DNA from: Dinoroseobacter sp049800775
Lineage (GTDB): Bacteria > Pseudomonadota > Alphaproteobacteria > Rhodobacterales > Rhodobacteraceae
DNA: 64,000 nucleotides
Direction: 5' to 3'
NCBI RefSeq assembly: GCF_049800775.1
Contig: NZ_JBNAFR010000001.1
Coordinates: forward strand, 434,001 to 498,000
Part shown: positions 19,435-27,960 of the stretch, piece after piece
Layout of the letters: every line of letters begins with the position of its first letter
Position numbering within the stretch: position 1 is the stretch's first letter
Made by a program: the position numbers and the translations under genes
The notes under the pieces: generated by a model
What the model saw: the letters and a program-made list of their open reading frames with translations, nothing else
Database searches by the model: none
What the model was told of the DNA's origin: nothing

Positions 19435-19629
19435 CGCGTGGGGCCTTTCGTTTCCAAAAGTGTTCGCCTGCGCGTGTCGGAAACACAAGGGTCTTATACG
19501 CGGCGTGCTCCCCTCTGTGCTGCGCCAAATCGCACCGGATACTCTTTCTCCCGGGCCCTGTTTGCTCTACATGGACCTCCACTACGGCACGTCGGTCGTG
19601 CCCCGCCCTAGACCAATGGAGCTGTCCAG

Positions 19630-20925
19630 ATGAATGCACCGCACCGCGATTCCGGTTTCTTCACCGAGTCCCTTGCCACTCGGGATGCCGAGCTTTTTGG
19701 CGCGATCACCCAGGAGCTGGGCCGCCAGCGCGACGAGATCGAACTGATCGCGTCCGAGAACATCACCTCCGCCGCCGTGATGGAGGCGCAAGGCTCGGTG
19801 ATGACCAACAAATACGCCGAGGGCTATCCCGGGCGCCGCTACTATGGCGGGTGCCAGTATGTGGACATCGCCGAGGATCTGGCCATCGACCGCGCCAAGC
19901 AGCTCTTTGGCTGCGGCTTTGCCAATGTGCAGCCGAACTCGGGCAGCCAGGCCAACCAGGGTGTGTTCACCGCGCTGCTGCAGCCCGGCGACACCATTCT
20001 GGGCATGAGCCTCGATGCCGGTGGGCACCTGACCCATGGCGCGCGCCCGAACCAGTCGGGCAAGTGGTTCAATGCGATCCAGTACGGCGTGCGCGAAGAC
20101 ACGCTGGATGTGGACTACGACCAGATCGCCGCCCTGACCGCCGAGCATCAGCCCAAGATGATCATCGCCGGGGGCTCGGCCATCCCGCGGATCATCGATT
20201 TCGCCAAGATGCGCGAGATTGCCGACACGGTGGGGGCGTACCTGCTGGTGGACATGGCGCATTTCGCCGGGCTCGTGGCCTCGGGCCACTACCCCTCGCC
20301 CTTCCCCCATGCCCATGTGGCGACGACCACGACCCACAAGACCCTGCGCGGTCCGCGCGGCGGGATGATCCTGACCGATGACGAGGCGCTGGCGAAAAAA
20401 TTCAACTCCGCCATCTTCCCGGGCATCCAGGGCGGGCCGCTGATGCATGTGATCGCAGGCAAGGCCGTGGCCTTTGGCGAGGCGCTGCGCCCCGAGTTCA
20501 AGACCTATCAGGCGCAGGTGATCGAGAACGCTCAGGCGCTCGCCGATCAGCTGATGCAGGGCGGGCTCGACATCGTGACCGGCGGGACCGATACGCACCT
20601 GATGCTGGTGGACCTGCGCCCCAAGGGCGTGAAAGGCAACGCCACCGAGAAGGCTCTGGGCCGCGCCCATATCACCTGCAACAAGAACGGCATCCCCTTT
20701 GATACCGAAAAGCCGATGATCACCTCCGGCATCCGGCTGGGCTCGCCCGCGGGCACCACCCGGGGCTTCGGCACGCCGGAATTCCGCCAGATCGCCGATT
20801 GGATCGTCCGGGTCGTGGATGGCCTTGCGGCCAATGGCGAAGAGGGCAATGGCGAGGTCGAGGCGGCTGTGCGCGCCGAGGTGCTCGAGCTCTGCGGGCG
20901 CTTCCCGATCTATCCCAACCTCTGA
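19630..20925 (+). CDS. glyA: Serine hydroxymethyltransferase
   Basis: 431 residues. A PLP enzyme converting serine and tetrahydrofolate to glycine and 5,10-methylene-THF. The PLP-lysine motif TTTHKTLRGPRGG and the N-terminal ELIASENITS are intact, as are NKYAEGYPGRRYYGG and SGIRLGSPAGTTRG. It diverges from nadK across about 195 bases; I looked there for a riboswitch and saw no convincing one. A single-gene transcript is likely. Confidence 0.97.
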   Translation: MNAPHRDSGFFTESLATRDAELFGAITQELGRQRDEIELIASENITSAAVMEAQGSVMTNKYAEGYPGRRYYGGCQYVDIAEDLAIDRAKQLFGCGFANVQPNSGSQANQGVFTALLQPGDTILGMSLDAGGHLTHGARPNQSGKWFNAIQYGVREDTLDVDYDQIAALTAEHQPKMIIAGGSAIPRIIDFAKMREIADTVGAYLLVDMAHFAGLVASGHYPSPFPHAHVATTTTHKTLRGPRGGMILTDDEALAKKFNSAIFPGIQGGPLMHVIAGKAVAFGEALRPEFKTYQAQVIENAQALADQLMQGGLDIVTGGTDTHLMLVDLRPKGVKGNATEKALGRAHITCNKNGIPFDTEKPMITSGIRLGSPAGTTRGFGTPEFRQIADWIVRVVDGLAANGEEGNGEVEAAVRAEVLELCGRFPIYPNL

Positions 20926-20947
20926 ACAGCAGAGGGTCCGCGCGGTC

Positions 20948-21337
20948 TCAGATGAGACCGCGCCACCGGGCCACGAACACGAACAGCGCGGCGAGGATCG
21001 CGAGGTTCACCGCCACGCAGGCGGCGATGCCCAGCCAGTAGCGCTCCCGATCCCGCTTGGGGTTCAATCCATCGAGAAACCGGCGCGCCCGGGCGTGCAC
21101 GTCCTGCATCTGTCCCAGATCGATCTGGCGATGCCAGTGGGGATGGCTCAGCCAGCTTTCGGCCTCGATCGCGGCCTGCAACTCCGCCAGCATGGATTTC
21201 GGCATCACGCCCTTCACCCGGCGCAGCGCCTCCGGCAGGTCCTTGGGGCGCGCGCGGAACTTGCGGCCGATCTCCTCGGCCAATGCGAGATTCGCATCGG
21301 GAAGGTCGTAGACGGTGGTGAGACGTGCGCGGGCCAT
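20948..21337 (-). CDS. Small protein with C-terminal membrane anchor, unknown function
   Basis: 129 residues from ATG 21337 (MARARLTTVYDL); 21358 is an alternative start seven codons earlier. The N-terminal ~95 residues are helical and charged, with one Trp/His-rich patch (WLSHPHWHR). A single C-terminal helix (YWLGIAACVAVNLAILAALFVFVA) suggests tail-anchoring. I recognise no named family. It is convergent with glyA (22-base gap) and divergent from the esterase gene. Confidence 0.6.
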   Translation of the reverse strand: MARARLTTVYDLPDANLALAEEIGRKFRARPKDLPEALRRVKGVMPKSMLAELQAAIEAESWLSHPHWHRQIDLGQMQDVHARARRFLDGLNPKRDRERYWLGIAACVAVNLAILAALFVFVARWRGLI

Positions 21338-21433
21338 GCCCAAGGCTATCTGCGGCAACCGCGCGCTTCAAGCGGGCTGGTTCTTGTCGCCTTGTCACGA
21401 TAGCACGGATCGCAGGATATTTCGGAGACGGCA

Positions 21434-22198
21434 ATGCTGAACACCCTGACCTATGGCGACGCCCCCGGCACCCCGCTCCTGATCGTGCATGGCCTCTTTG
21501 GCTCCGCCAAGAACTGGGGCGCGATCTCGAAACGGATGGCCGCGAGGCATCCGGTGATCGCCGTCGATCTGCGCAACCACGGTGACAGCGCCCATACCCC
21601 CACCCACAGCTATCCGGACCTTGCCGCTGATCTGGCAGAGGTGATCGATGCCCGTGGCGGGCGCGCCCATGTGCTGGGCCATTCCATGGGGGGCAAGGCG
21701 GCCATGGTGCTGGCCCTGACCCAACCGGAAATGGTGGAAAGCCTGCTCGTCGCGGATATCGCGCCGGTCACCTATAACCGGACCCAGTCCGGCTTCATCG
21801 ATGCCATGGAGGGCGTGGATCTCGCCACCGTGACCAAGCGGTCGGATGCCGACAAGGCGCTCATGGCCTCCGTTCCGGACCTGCCCACCCGGGCTTTCCT
21901 GACCCAATCGCTGGACCTGCGGGCCGAGGGCGGTCCGCGCTGGCGGCTCAACCTTGCCACGCTGCGGGCCGAGATGCCGCTGATCATGGGCTTTCCCGAG
22001 ATCACCGGCCAGTATACCGGCCCGACGCTGTTCCTGCGCGGCGGGGCTTCCGACTATGTGCTGCCGGCCCATCAGGGCGAGATTGACCGGCTCTTCCCCA
22101 CTGCCGAGATCGACGCGATCCCGGATGTGGGGCACTGGCTCCATGCCGAGGCGCCGGGCCCGTTCATCGACAGACTCTCCGCCTTCCTCGACGCCTAG
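21434..22198 (+). CDS. Alpha/beta-fold hydrolase (YbfF-like esterase)
   Basis: 254 residues. Alpha/beta hydrolase with HGLFGSAKNW (oxyanion region), the nucleophile elbow GHSMGG (Ser near residue 81) and a C-terminal catalytic His in DVGHWLHAE. The arrangement resembles YbfF-type esterases acting on short acyl esters or acyl-CoA. The natural substrate is unknown. The gene appears to be monocistronic. Confidence 0.88.
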   Translation: MLNTLTYGDAPGTPLLIVHGLFGSAKNWGAISKRMAARHPVIAVDLRNHGDSAHTPTHSYPDLAADLAEVIDARGGRAHVLGHSMGGKAAMVLALTQPEMVESLLVADIAPVTYNRTQSGFIDAMEGVDLATVTKRSDADKALMASVPDLPTRAFLTQSLDLRAEGGPRWRLNLATLRAEMPLIMGFPEITGQYTGPTLFLRGGASDYVLPAHQGEIDRLFPTAEIDAIPDVGHWLHAEAPGPFIDRLSAFLDA

Positions 22199-22565
22199 CT
22201 TTCATCAGTATCGGTATCGGGGATCTCTCCGCCAAGAGAGCGACAGAACTTGCGCCCGCCGTGGAACGAGACGCCTCGAGACCCTAAATCTCCTCGATCC
22301 CCATCATGAGATAAGGATCCGAGGCGCTCCAGCGCACGCAAGTTCTGTGCTGTCGGCGTTCAAACTGAGAACGCTTACAGGAATGAGACACGCTGAGATC
22401 GGCAGGATCGGACACTTGTGCCGCAAGGGCACCCCCATCACTCCCTGTCCAGATCGACGCCAAAGCGAGCTTTTCAGCCCTGCTCAACATGTCTCCTGTA
22501 CAGTTTAGCTGACAGATGTTGATGCCACTTTGACATGGCGCAAGAAATGCCACGATTTCGACGTT
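22199..22565. other. Intergenic stretch with no supported gene
   Basis: About 370 bases between the esterase and a lipoprotein. Base composition is more mixed than in the neighbouring genes. The longest minus-strand reading frame (22284-22553) has no recognisable domain or ribosome site, and I could not match it to any transposase. No hairpin with a T-run stands out. Confidence 0.4.
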
Positions 22566-22862
22566 TTACGAGGGGCAATAGACCTCAACTGTCAGCATCA
22601 CGAGATCCCCGTCCATGGTACTGCCAAGAACCGAACAGCCCAGTGTGGCCCCCACCGCATCGTAAAAGGCCCGGCGGAAATGGGTCCGCGACACCGGCCG
22701 GCTCGGGTTCATGCGAATGCCCCGCACCGAACGGCCATTATAGTAGAGATCGAAGGTATAGCCCGCCTGCGTTACCCGCATCGCAGGCACCCCACGATAG
22801 TCCAGCCCCGGGTTAGAACACCCGGCCAGAGCGAGACAGCATAGGATCAACGGCACGCGCAT
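22566..22862 (-). CDS. Small predicted lipoprotein
   Basis: 98 residues. Starts MRVPLILCCLALAGC: a short signal peptide with a clean lipobox (LAGC) predicting lipidation at Cys15. The mature part is short, with two Cys residues near the C-terminus (LGCSV and VYCPS) that might form a disulfide. The extended form from 23000 is rejected because it removes the signal peptide from the N-terminus. No specific function is assigned. Confidence 0.7.
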   Translation of the reverse strand: MRVPLILCCLALAGCSNPGLDYRGVPAMRVTQAGYTFDLYYNGRSVRGIRMNPSRPVSRTHFRRAFYDAVGATLGCSVLGSTMDGDLVMLTVEVYCPS

Positions 22863-22896
22863 GGGCGCAAGGTGCGCCCCGCGCCTTAAGGTTCGG

Positions 22897-23079
22897 TTAA
22901 CCGAGCTTGCGCCCCTGCAGCAGACGCCAGGCCACCGGCGCGGCGAGGAACATGCCCGTGACAACGGCCAATGCCACCACCGGCGCCGATGTCTCGCCAA
23001 TCCCCACGGTCAGTACCCCGGACAGAAGGCCCAAGGTCGCCGCGAGCACGACAAAAATGACGGTAAATGCTTTCAACAT
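22897..23079 (-). CDS. Tiny two-helix membrane protein (first of three in this locus)
   Basis: 60 residues: two hydrophobic helices linked by a Gly-rich turn (VGIGETSAP) with a basic tail (RRKLG-like, reading LLQGRKLG). ATG 23079 follows GAGG at a good distance. It is separated from the next small protein by 2 bases, indicating co-transcription. Pattern resemblance to two further proteins here (23082-23279 and 23967-24152) suggests paralogy. Function unknown. Confidence 0.65.
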   Translation of the reverse strand: MLKAFTVIFVVLAATLGLLSGVLTVGIGETSAPVVALAVVTGMFLAAPVAWRLLQGRKLG

Positions 23080-23081
23080 GG

Positions 23082-23279
23082 TCAATCCTCTGTCTGATCC
23101 GATCCGCCGAGCTTGCGCGCGACAAACCAACTGAAGGGCACCGCGATCAGCGCGCCCAGCCCGGCGGCAAGGCCAAGCCCTGCCCCGCTGCTCACACCGC
23201 TCACCAAGGCCACCACGACGCCGACCCCGGCGAGGGTCGGGGCGGTCAGGCTGAAGATGGTCACGGGCAGGCGATGCAT
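23082..23279 (-). CDS. Tiny two-helix membrane protein (second of three)
   Basis: 65 residues: TLAGVGVVVALVSG helix, Gly-rich turn, second helix ending in PFSWFVARKLGG, charged tail. The GAGAGG site before ATG 23279 supports the start. Rhodobacteraceae genomes carry such proteins, and from memory many are mislabelled CTP synthetase; nothing here resembles that enzyme. Probably translated with the downstream 60-residue protein. Confidence 0.7.
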   Translation of the reverse strand: MHRLPVTIFSLTAPTLAGVGVVVALVSGVSSGAGLGLAAGLGALIAVPFSWFVARKLGGSDQTED

Positions 23280-23424
23280 AAGTATCCTCTCGATGGTCGC
23301 GTTGTTATGCAGGTGCAGCATGGCGCGCCTTGATCCATGTCAGATCCGCCCGTCGCGGTGCGCACCAAGGCTGGGACGGGCGGCCCGTCCGTGCTAGGTT
23401 GACCGGAAAAGAGGAGGGAGTTCA

Positions 23425-23841
23425 ATGGGCTGGTCCATTCATCACGTCAATCTGCAGGCCAGGGACGTGCGCCGGACGGCGGCGTTTTACCGCGATGTGC
23501 TGGGCATGACGGAACAGGACTGGGTGTTTCCCGAAACACGCGGCTACCTGCCCGGCGACCCGGACAAGCTCGCCCTGCTGGGCGACGGGCGCGAAGGGCA
23601 TACGGGCCTGCACCTGATCGCGCCGGACCCGGAGTTTGCCGAGAAGAACAACCTGATCCACAATCCCAGCGTCGGTGGCCATGTGGCGATCCATGTGGAG
23701 GATCTGCAAGGCGTGATTGACCGTTTGACCGCCGCCGGGATCCCGTTCTCGGTCACCGGCGAGTTCGCCATCCCGGGCCTGCGCCACGTCTATGTGGAGG
23801 ACCCGGAGGGCAATCTCATCGAGATCAACGGCCGTGTCTGA
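23425..23841 (+). CDS. VOC-fold (glyoxalase/bleomycin resistance) protein
   Basis: 138 residues with the paired beta-alpha-beta-beta-beta modules of the vicinal oxygen chelate fold: HHVNLQARDVRRTAAFY at the start and the metal-side Glu in DPEGNLIEINGR at the end. Metal ligands are plausible (His7, His near 73-78, Glu near 133). A strong GAGGAGGGAG site precedes ATG 23425. Enzymatic activity (lyase, dioxygenase or resistance) cannot be chosen from sequence. Confidence 0.82.
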   Translation: MGWSIHHVNLQARDVRRTAAFYRDVLGMTEQDWVFPETRGYLPGDPDKLALLGDGREGHTGLHLIAPDPEFAEKNNLIHNPSVGGHVAIHVEDLQGVIDRLTAAGIPFSVTGEFAIPGLRHVYVEDPEGNLIEINGRV

Positions 23842-23966
23842 GCGCCAATGGCACCGGGCGCGGCGCGCTCTCCGGACGCCCCCTGCCGCGGGGTAGCAAA
23901 TCAGCAGCGAGCACCTGCGGATCCAATAGACCGCAGGGCTCGCGCCTCAGGTTCCGGGGCCAAGGG

Positions 23967-24152
23967 TCAGGCGCGCGTGGTGATTGCGCGGGCCACCAGA
24001 ACCGAGACCGGGATGCCGAGGCCAAATCCCAGCGCCGCCGACAGGATCACCGGCTGCGCGGTGGTGTAGCCTGCGGTGAGCGCTGCGACCATGAACGACC
24101 CTGCGAGCGTGGTGCCGATCAGGGCGTAGAGTATCAAGGCCAGACGGATCAT
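23967..24152 (-). CDS. Tiny two-helix membrane protein (third of three)
   Basis: 61 residues: IGTTLAGSFMVAALTAGY helix, then SAALGFGLGIPVSVLVARAITTRA. It shares the TLAG...VAAL...G...PVS.LVAR pattern with the 65-residue protein at 23082-23279. Predicted inner-membrane hairpin, function unknown. It stands alone on the minus strand between a VOC protein and a DksA-like gene. Confidence 0.7.
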   Translation of the reverse strand: MIRLALILYALIGTTLAGSFMVAALTAGYTTAQPVILSAALGFGLGIPVSVLVARAITTRA

Positions 24153-24252
24153 CGGAAAACCCCTTCACTTTAGGTGTATTTGCGATGTTGATTTTACGAG
24201 ATGAGTCCCCGATGCGTCTTTGATCTGCCGCAACTGGAGGCTGTTCAGGTGC

Positions 24253-24570
24253 TCAACGGCGCATGCAATCGGCGCAAAGCGGCGCGGTCGGCACCGCAAG
24301 CAACCGCGCCTCCGGGATCGGCTCCCGGCATTTCAGGCAAGTGCCATAGATCCCATCCGCAATCCGGTGCAGCGCCGCATCAATCCGCGACAGTTCCGCC
24401 TGCTCCGCATGGCCCAACGCTTCGAGAACCTCATCCCCCTGCCGCTCCGACGCGCGGTCTTCCCAATCCTTCGGGGCGGCAGCGTCCAAAGACGTTTCGA
24501 TCCGGCTCAGGTCCCCGACAATCTCAGCCCGACGGGCGCGGAGGGTCTCTTCAGCGGCGGTGATATCCAT
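24253..24570 (-). CDS. DksA/TraR-family zinc-finger protein
   Basis: 105 residues. An N-terminal coiled coil with an acidic tip (DWEDRASERQ) and a C-terminal C4 zinc finger (CLKCREPIPEARLL...CADC). DksA/TraR proteins insert in the RNA polymerase secondary channel and modulate initiation, often with ppGpp. This short form lacks the full DksA N-terminal segment, so it is TraR-like rather than canonical DksA. GAGGAG precedes ATG 24570. Confidence 0.85.
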   Translation of the reverse strand: MDITAAEETLRARRAEIVGDLSRIETSLDAAAPKDWEDRASERQGDEVLEALGHAEQAELSRIDAALHRIADGIYGTCLKCREPIPEARLLAVPTAPLCADCMRR

Positions 24571-24812
24571 GGCAGTTCTCCTCTCGGGGAGGAGTGTGGG
24601 GGAAGTCTAGGTTAGGGGGTATGATTTCGGTCAAGATGTAACTTGTGGTCGGACGGGCGCTCGGGCCAAAGCTTACCATCCGGGGGGACTTAGGCATTGG
24701 TGGAGCGATCTACTCACAGCGTAGCGCACTTGCCGAGGGACAGGCGAGACAAGCCCGCGCCGTCGGAGCAGTTCGGGCGCTGTAGAATCAAAAACTATGC
24801 GAAAACGGTTCT

Positions 24813-25868
24813 TCAACCCGAAAGGAACCGCTCGTACTCAAAAAATAACTCAGAACAAGTACTGTCAATAATCTGCACATTGGATTTTTTTCGATTTGAC
24901 TTTGAACTCATTGGAAACACGTACTCTAATTCCTGAGCCACTTGGGACCGAGAGTTTTCAGAAAGCCCTTTCCCAGTTGCTAAAACAACAACGTCTGGAA
25001 ACCTCATTTCACCAAAAAGAATCTTCATGTTTAGATGCAAAAAACCAAATCCTAGGAAAACTACAACATCGGAACGAGCAAGAGCATTAGATATTCCTTC
25101 AACAATGTCCGAGCCAGTGCCCTCGGTGAAAGTCCGAATGCTGTCTGCATACTCAAACAAGCTTCGTTGAAGATCCACTTGACCAAAACACGTTTCGAGT
25201 CCGAAGTATCGGAAGTCCCCAATGGAACCATAAGGATAGATTATATTCAAGGCATCCAGCACTTCATCTAACTGGTCATGCCTGAGATCGAAGTAACCGC
25301 GAGATGCGACAAGGAAAAACTGGTGTATACACCTATCATAATTGAAAGATACAAAAGTAATTGATCGCAAAGCTTCGATGAAACCACCAAAGCTTCGTTG
25401 AGCAACGAGCATCCCGAACAACCGGGCTATCCAGGTATTTTGCAGCTTTCTAGAGTCGAGTTTTGGTGACGCTGTATTTGCATCGACAACTAGAGCGCTG
25501 TTCGCCTCCGCCTGCAGTATTGCTTTGGCAATCGCAAGTTTGCCAAACTTCGTAATCTCTGGGTCATTCCTGTGTGTGTCAAGGAAGTTGTCAATTGATG
25601 GCGCCCATGGCATGTTGTCTCTAATTTTCCAAGCCGCATGCAAATAGTGATTTAAACTTCTGTCGTGCGAGCTGTCTTGCCGAACTTCTTGCCGCAAAGC
25701 AGCAACGAGTTCGCTATCCCCGCGAACTAAACGACTGCCAAAGTCGTCAAATCGAATGTCACAAATATCTGCAATCTTATCCTTCAACTCCGCACCAGTC
25801 GGCAGGCCGAATTCCTTACTAGCGCCCGCGCCGACGACAATAACAATTCTTCTGTGACCTTTGCTCAT
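24813..25868 (-). CDS. SIR2-like domain protein, possible anti-phage or stress effector
   Basis: 351 residues. The N-terminus carries a nucleotide-binding GAGASKEFGLPTG loop. Further in come VSFNYDR (near residue 175) and FLGFGFLHLN (near 290), the trio seen in SIR2-like proteins found in defence contexts. Such domains bind NAD and several deplete it on infection. No partner gene (Argonaute, HerA, DSR-type C-terminus) lies beside it. The DNA is visibly AT-richer than its flanks and uses codons unlike lepA, pointing to horizontal acquisition. It sits between a DksA-like gene and lepA. Function is inference. Confidence 0.7.
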   Translation of the reverse strand: MSKGHRRIVIVVGAGASKEFGLPTGAELKDKIADICDIRFDDFGSRLVRGDSELVAALRQEVRQDSSHDRSLNHYLHAAWKIRDNMPWAPSIDNFLDTHRNDPEITKFGKLAIAKAILQAEANSALVVDANTASPKLDSRKLQNTWIARLFGMLVAQRSFGGFIEALRSITFVSFNYDRCIHQFFLVASRGYFDLRHDQLDEVLDALNIIYPYGSIGDFRYFGLETCFGQVDLQRSLFEYADSIRTFTEGTGSDIVEGISNALARSDVVVFLGFGFLHLNMKILFGEMRFPDVVVLATGKGLSENSRSQVAQELEYVFPMSSKSNRKKSNVQIIDSTCSELFFEYERFLSG

Positions 25869-26002
25869 CGAAGAATCTACTCGCTTACATCTTCACGGTT
25901 TTCAAACGTCGAACGCATCCTATAAACCCATAGCGTGGGTACGCCCGAAGCTTCTCAGCGCGCCGCAAGCTGTCCTCTTTCATGTTGGCTCGATGTGTAT
26001 GC

Positions 26003-27802
26003 CTAACCATCCATCTTGAGTGCGGAAATAAACGCTTCCTGCGGGATATCCACCTTCCCGAACTGGCGCATCTTCTTCTTGCCCGCCTTCTGCTTCTCCA
26101 GCAGCTTCTTCTTCCGGGTCACGTCGCCGCCATAGCATTTCGCGGTCACGTCCTTGCGCAGCGCGGCGAGCGTCTCGCGCGCGATGACCTTGCCGCCGAT
26201 GGCCGCCTGGATCGGGATCTTGAACATGTGGCGCGGTATCAGGTCCTTGAGTTTCTCGCACATGGCCCGCCCGCGCATCTCCGCGCGGTCCCGGTGCACC
26301 ATGGTCGAGAGCGCGTCCACCGGCTCGTCATTCACGAGGATCGACATCTTCACCAGATGGTCCTGCCGGTAGTCGAGCATCTGATAGTCGAAGCTCGCAT
26401 AGCCTTTCGTCACGGATTTCAGCCGGTCGTAGAAATCGAACACCACCTCGTTCAGCGGCAGGTCATAGACCACCATCGCGCGGCTGCCCGCATAGGTCAG
26501 GTCCAGCTGGATCCCCCGCCGGTCCTGGCACAGCTTCAGCACATCGCCGAGATAGTCATCGGGCACGAGGATCGTCGCCTTGATCCGCGGCTCCTCCAAA
26601 TGGTCCACATGGGTCAGATCCGGCATGTCGGCGGGGTTGTGCAGCTCGATCATGGAGCCGTCGCGCATATACACATGGTAGATGACCGAGGGCGCCGTGG
26701 TGATGAGCTCGATATTGTACTCGCGCTCGATCCGGTCGCGGATCACCTCCAGATGCAACAGCCCAAGGAAGCCGCAGCGGAAGCCGAAACCGAGGGCGGC
26801 CGAGGTCTCCATCTCGTAGCTGAAGGAGGCGTCGTTCAGGGCAAGCTTCTCGATCGCGTCGCGCAGATCCTCGAACTCCGCATTGTCCACCGGGAAGAGG
26901 CCACAGAACACCACGGGCTGGGAGGGCTTGAACCCCGGCAGCGGGTCGGTCGTGCCCTTCTTCTCATGGGTGATCGTGTCGCCGACGCGGGTGTCGCGCA
27001 CCTGCTTGATCGAGGCGGTCAGGAACCCGATCTCGCCGGGGCCCAGCGCGTCGACGGGCTGCATCTCGGGGCGGAAGACACCGACCCGGTCCACATGGTG
27101 CACCGACCCGTTCGAGAGCATCTTGATCCGCTCGCCCTTCTTGAGGGTCCCGTCGATGATCCGCACCAGAACGATCACGCCGAGATAGGCGTCATACCAG
27201 CTGTCCACCAGCATCGCCTTCAGGGGCGCGTCCACGTCGCCCTGCGGCGCGGGCAGCTCGGTAACAATCGCCTCCAGCGTCTCGCGGATCCCGACGCCGG
27301 TCTTGGCCGAGACCTGGATCGCGCCGGTGGCATCAATGCCGATCACATCCTCGATCTGCTCCGCCACCCGGTCGCAATCGGAGGCCGGCAGGTCGATCTT
27401 GTTGAGCACCGGGACGATCTCGTGATCCGCCTCGATGGCCTGATAGACATTGGCGAGCGTTTGCGCCTCGACGCCTTGGGTGCTGTCCACCACCAGAAGC
27501 GAGCCCTCCACCGCGCGCATGGAGCGGCTGACCTCATAGGCGAAATCCACATGGCCCGGGGTGTCGATCAGGTTCAGGACATAATCCTGCCCATCCTCGG
27601 CGGTGTAATCGATCCGCACCGTGTTGGCCTTGATCGTGATCCCCCGCTCGCGCTCGATATCCATACTGTCGAGCAGCTGGGCCTTCATATCCCGGTCCGC
27701 CACGGTGTTCGTCTCCTGGATGAGACGGTCCGCCAGAGTGGATTTGCCGTGGTCGATATGAGCCACGATGGAGAAGTTCCGGATATGCGCGAGATCGGTC
27801 AT
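26003..27802 (-). CDS. lepA: Elongation factor 4 (ribosome back-translocase)
   Basis: 599 residues, the standard LepA length. Ribosome-associated GTPase. GTPase motifs: G1 AHIDHGKST near residue 11, G3 DTPGHVDF, G4 NKIDLP. The LepA-specific C-terminal domain ends with KAGKKKMRQFGKVDIPQEAFI. ATG 27802 (MTDLAHIRNF) gives the canonical N-terminus; a longer start at 27838 is not supported. Divergent from the unknown gene at 27961. Confidence 0.97.
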   Translation of the reverse strand: MTDLAHIRNFSIVAHIDHGKSTLADRLIQETNTVADRDMKAQLLDSMDIERERGITIKANTVRIDYTAEDGQDYVLNLIDTPGHVDFAYEVSRSMRAVEGSLLVVDSTQGVEAQTLANVYQAIEADHEIVPVLNKIDLPASDCDRVAEQIEDVIGIDATGAIQVSAKTGVGIRETLEAIVTELPAPQGDVDAPLKAMLVDSWYDAYLGVIVLVRIIDGTLKKGERIKMLSNGSVHHVDRVGVFRPEMQPVDALGPGEIGFLTASIKQVRDTRVGDTITHEKKGTTDPLPGFKPSQPVVFCGLFPVDNAEFEDLRDAIEKLALNDASFSYEMETSAALGFGFRCGFLGLLHLEVIRDRIEREYNIELITTAPSVIYHVYMRDGSMIELHNPADMPDLTHVDHLEEPRIKATILVPDDYLGDVLKLCQDRRGIQLDLTYAGSRAMVVYDLPLNEVVFDFYDRLKSVTKGYASFDYQMLDYRQDHLVKMSILVNDEPVDALSTMVHRDRAEMRGRAMCEKLKDLIPRHMFKIPIQAAIGGKVIARETLAALRKDVTAKCYGGDVTRKKKLLEKQKAGKKKMRQFGKVDIPQEAFISALKMDG

Positions 27803-27960
27803 GGGAAGGGATATGCGGCGGTTTGAGGGGGTTGGCAAGTGGCGACAGTGTCTATGCTTCGCAGTTGCATGTCCGCTTCAATCACACACCTATCACACGG
27901 GTGTTGCGGGGTTGGTCCCACGCGCTAGGCTGGAAGCTTAAAACGCGAGGCAAGCACGGT

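Noticed and set aside
19435..19629. Riboswitch upstream of glyA
   Set aside because: No conserved core seen; only ordinary GC-rich divergent promoter sequence.
25982..27826. A 614-codon plus-strand frame opposite lepA
   Set aside because: It is the shadow of lepA; the minus strand encodes a full, motif-intact GTPase.
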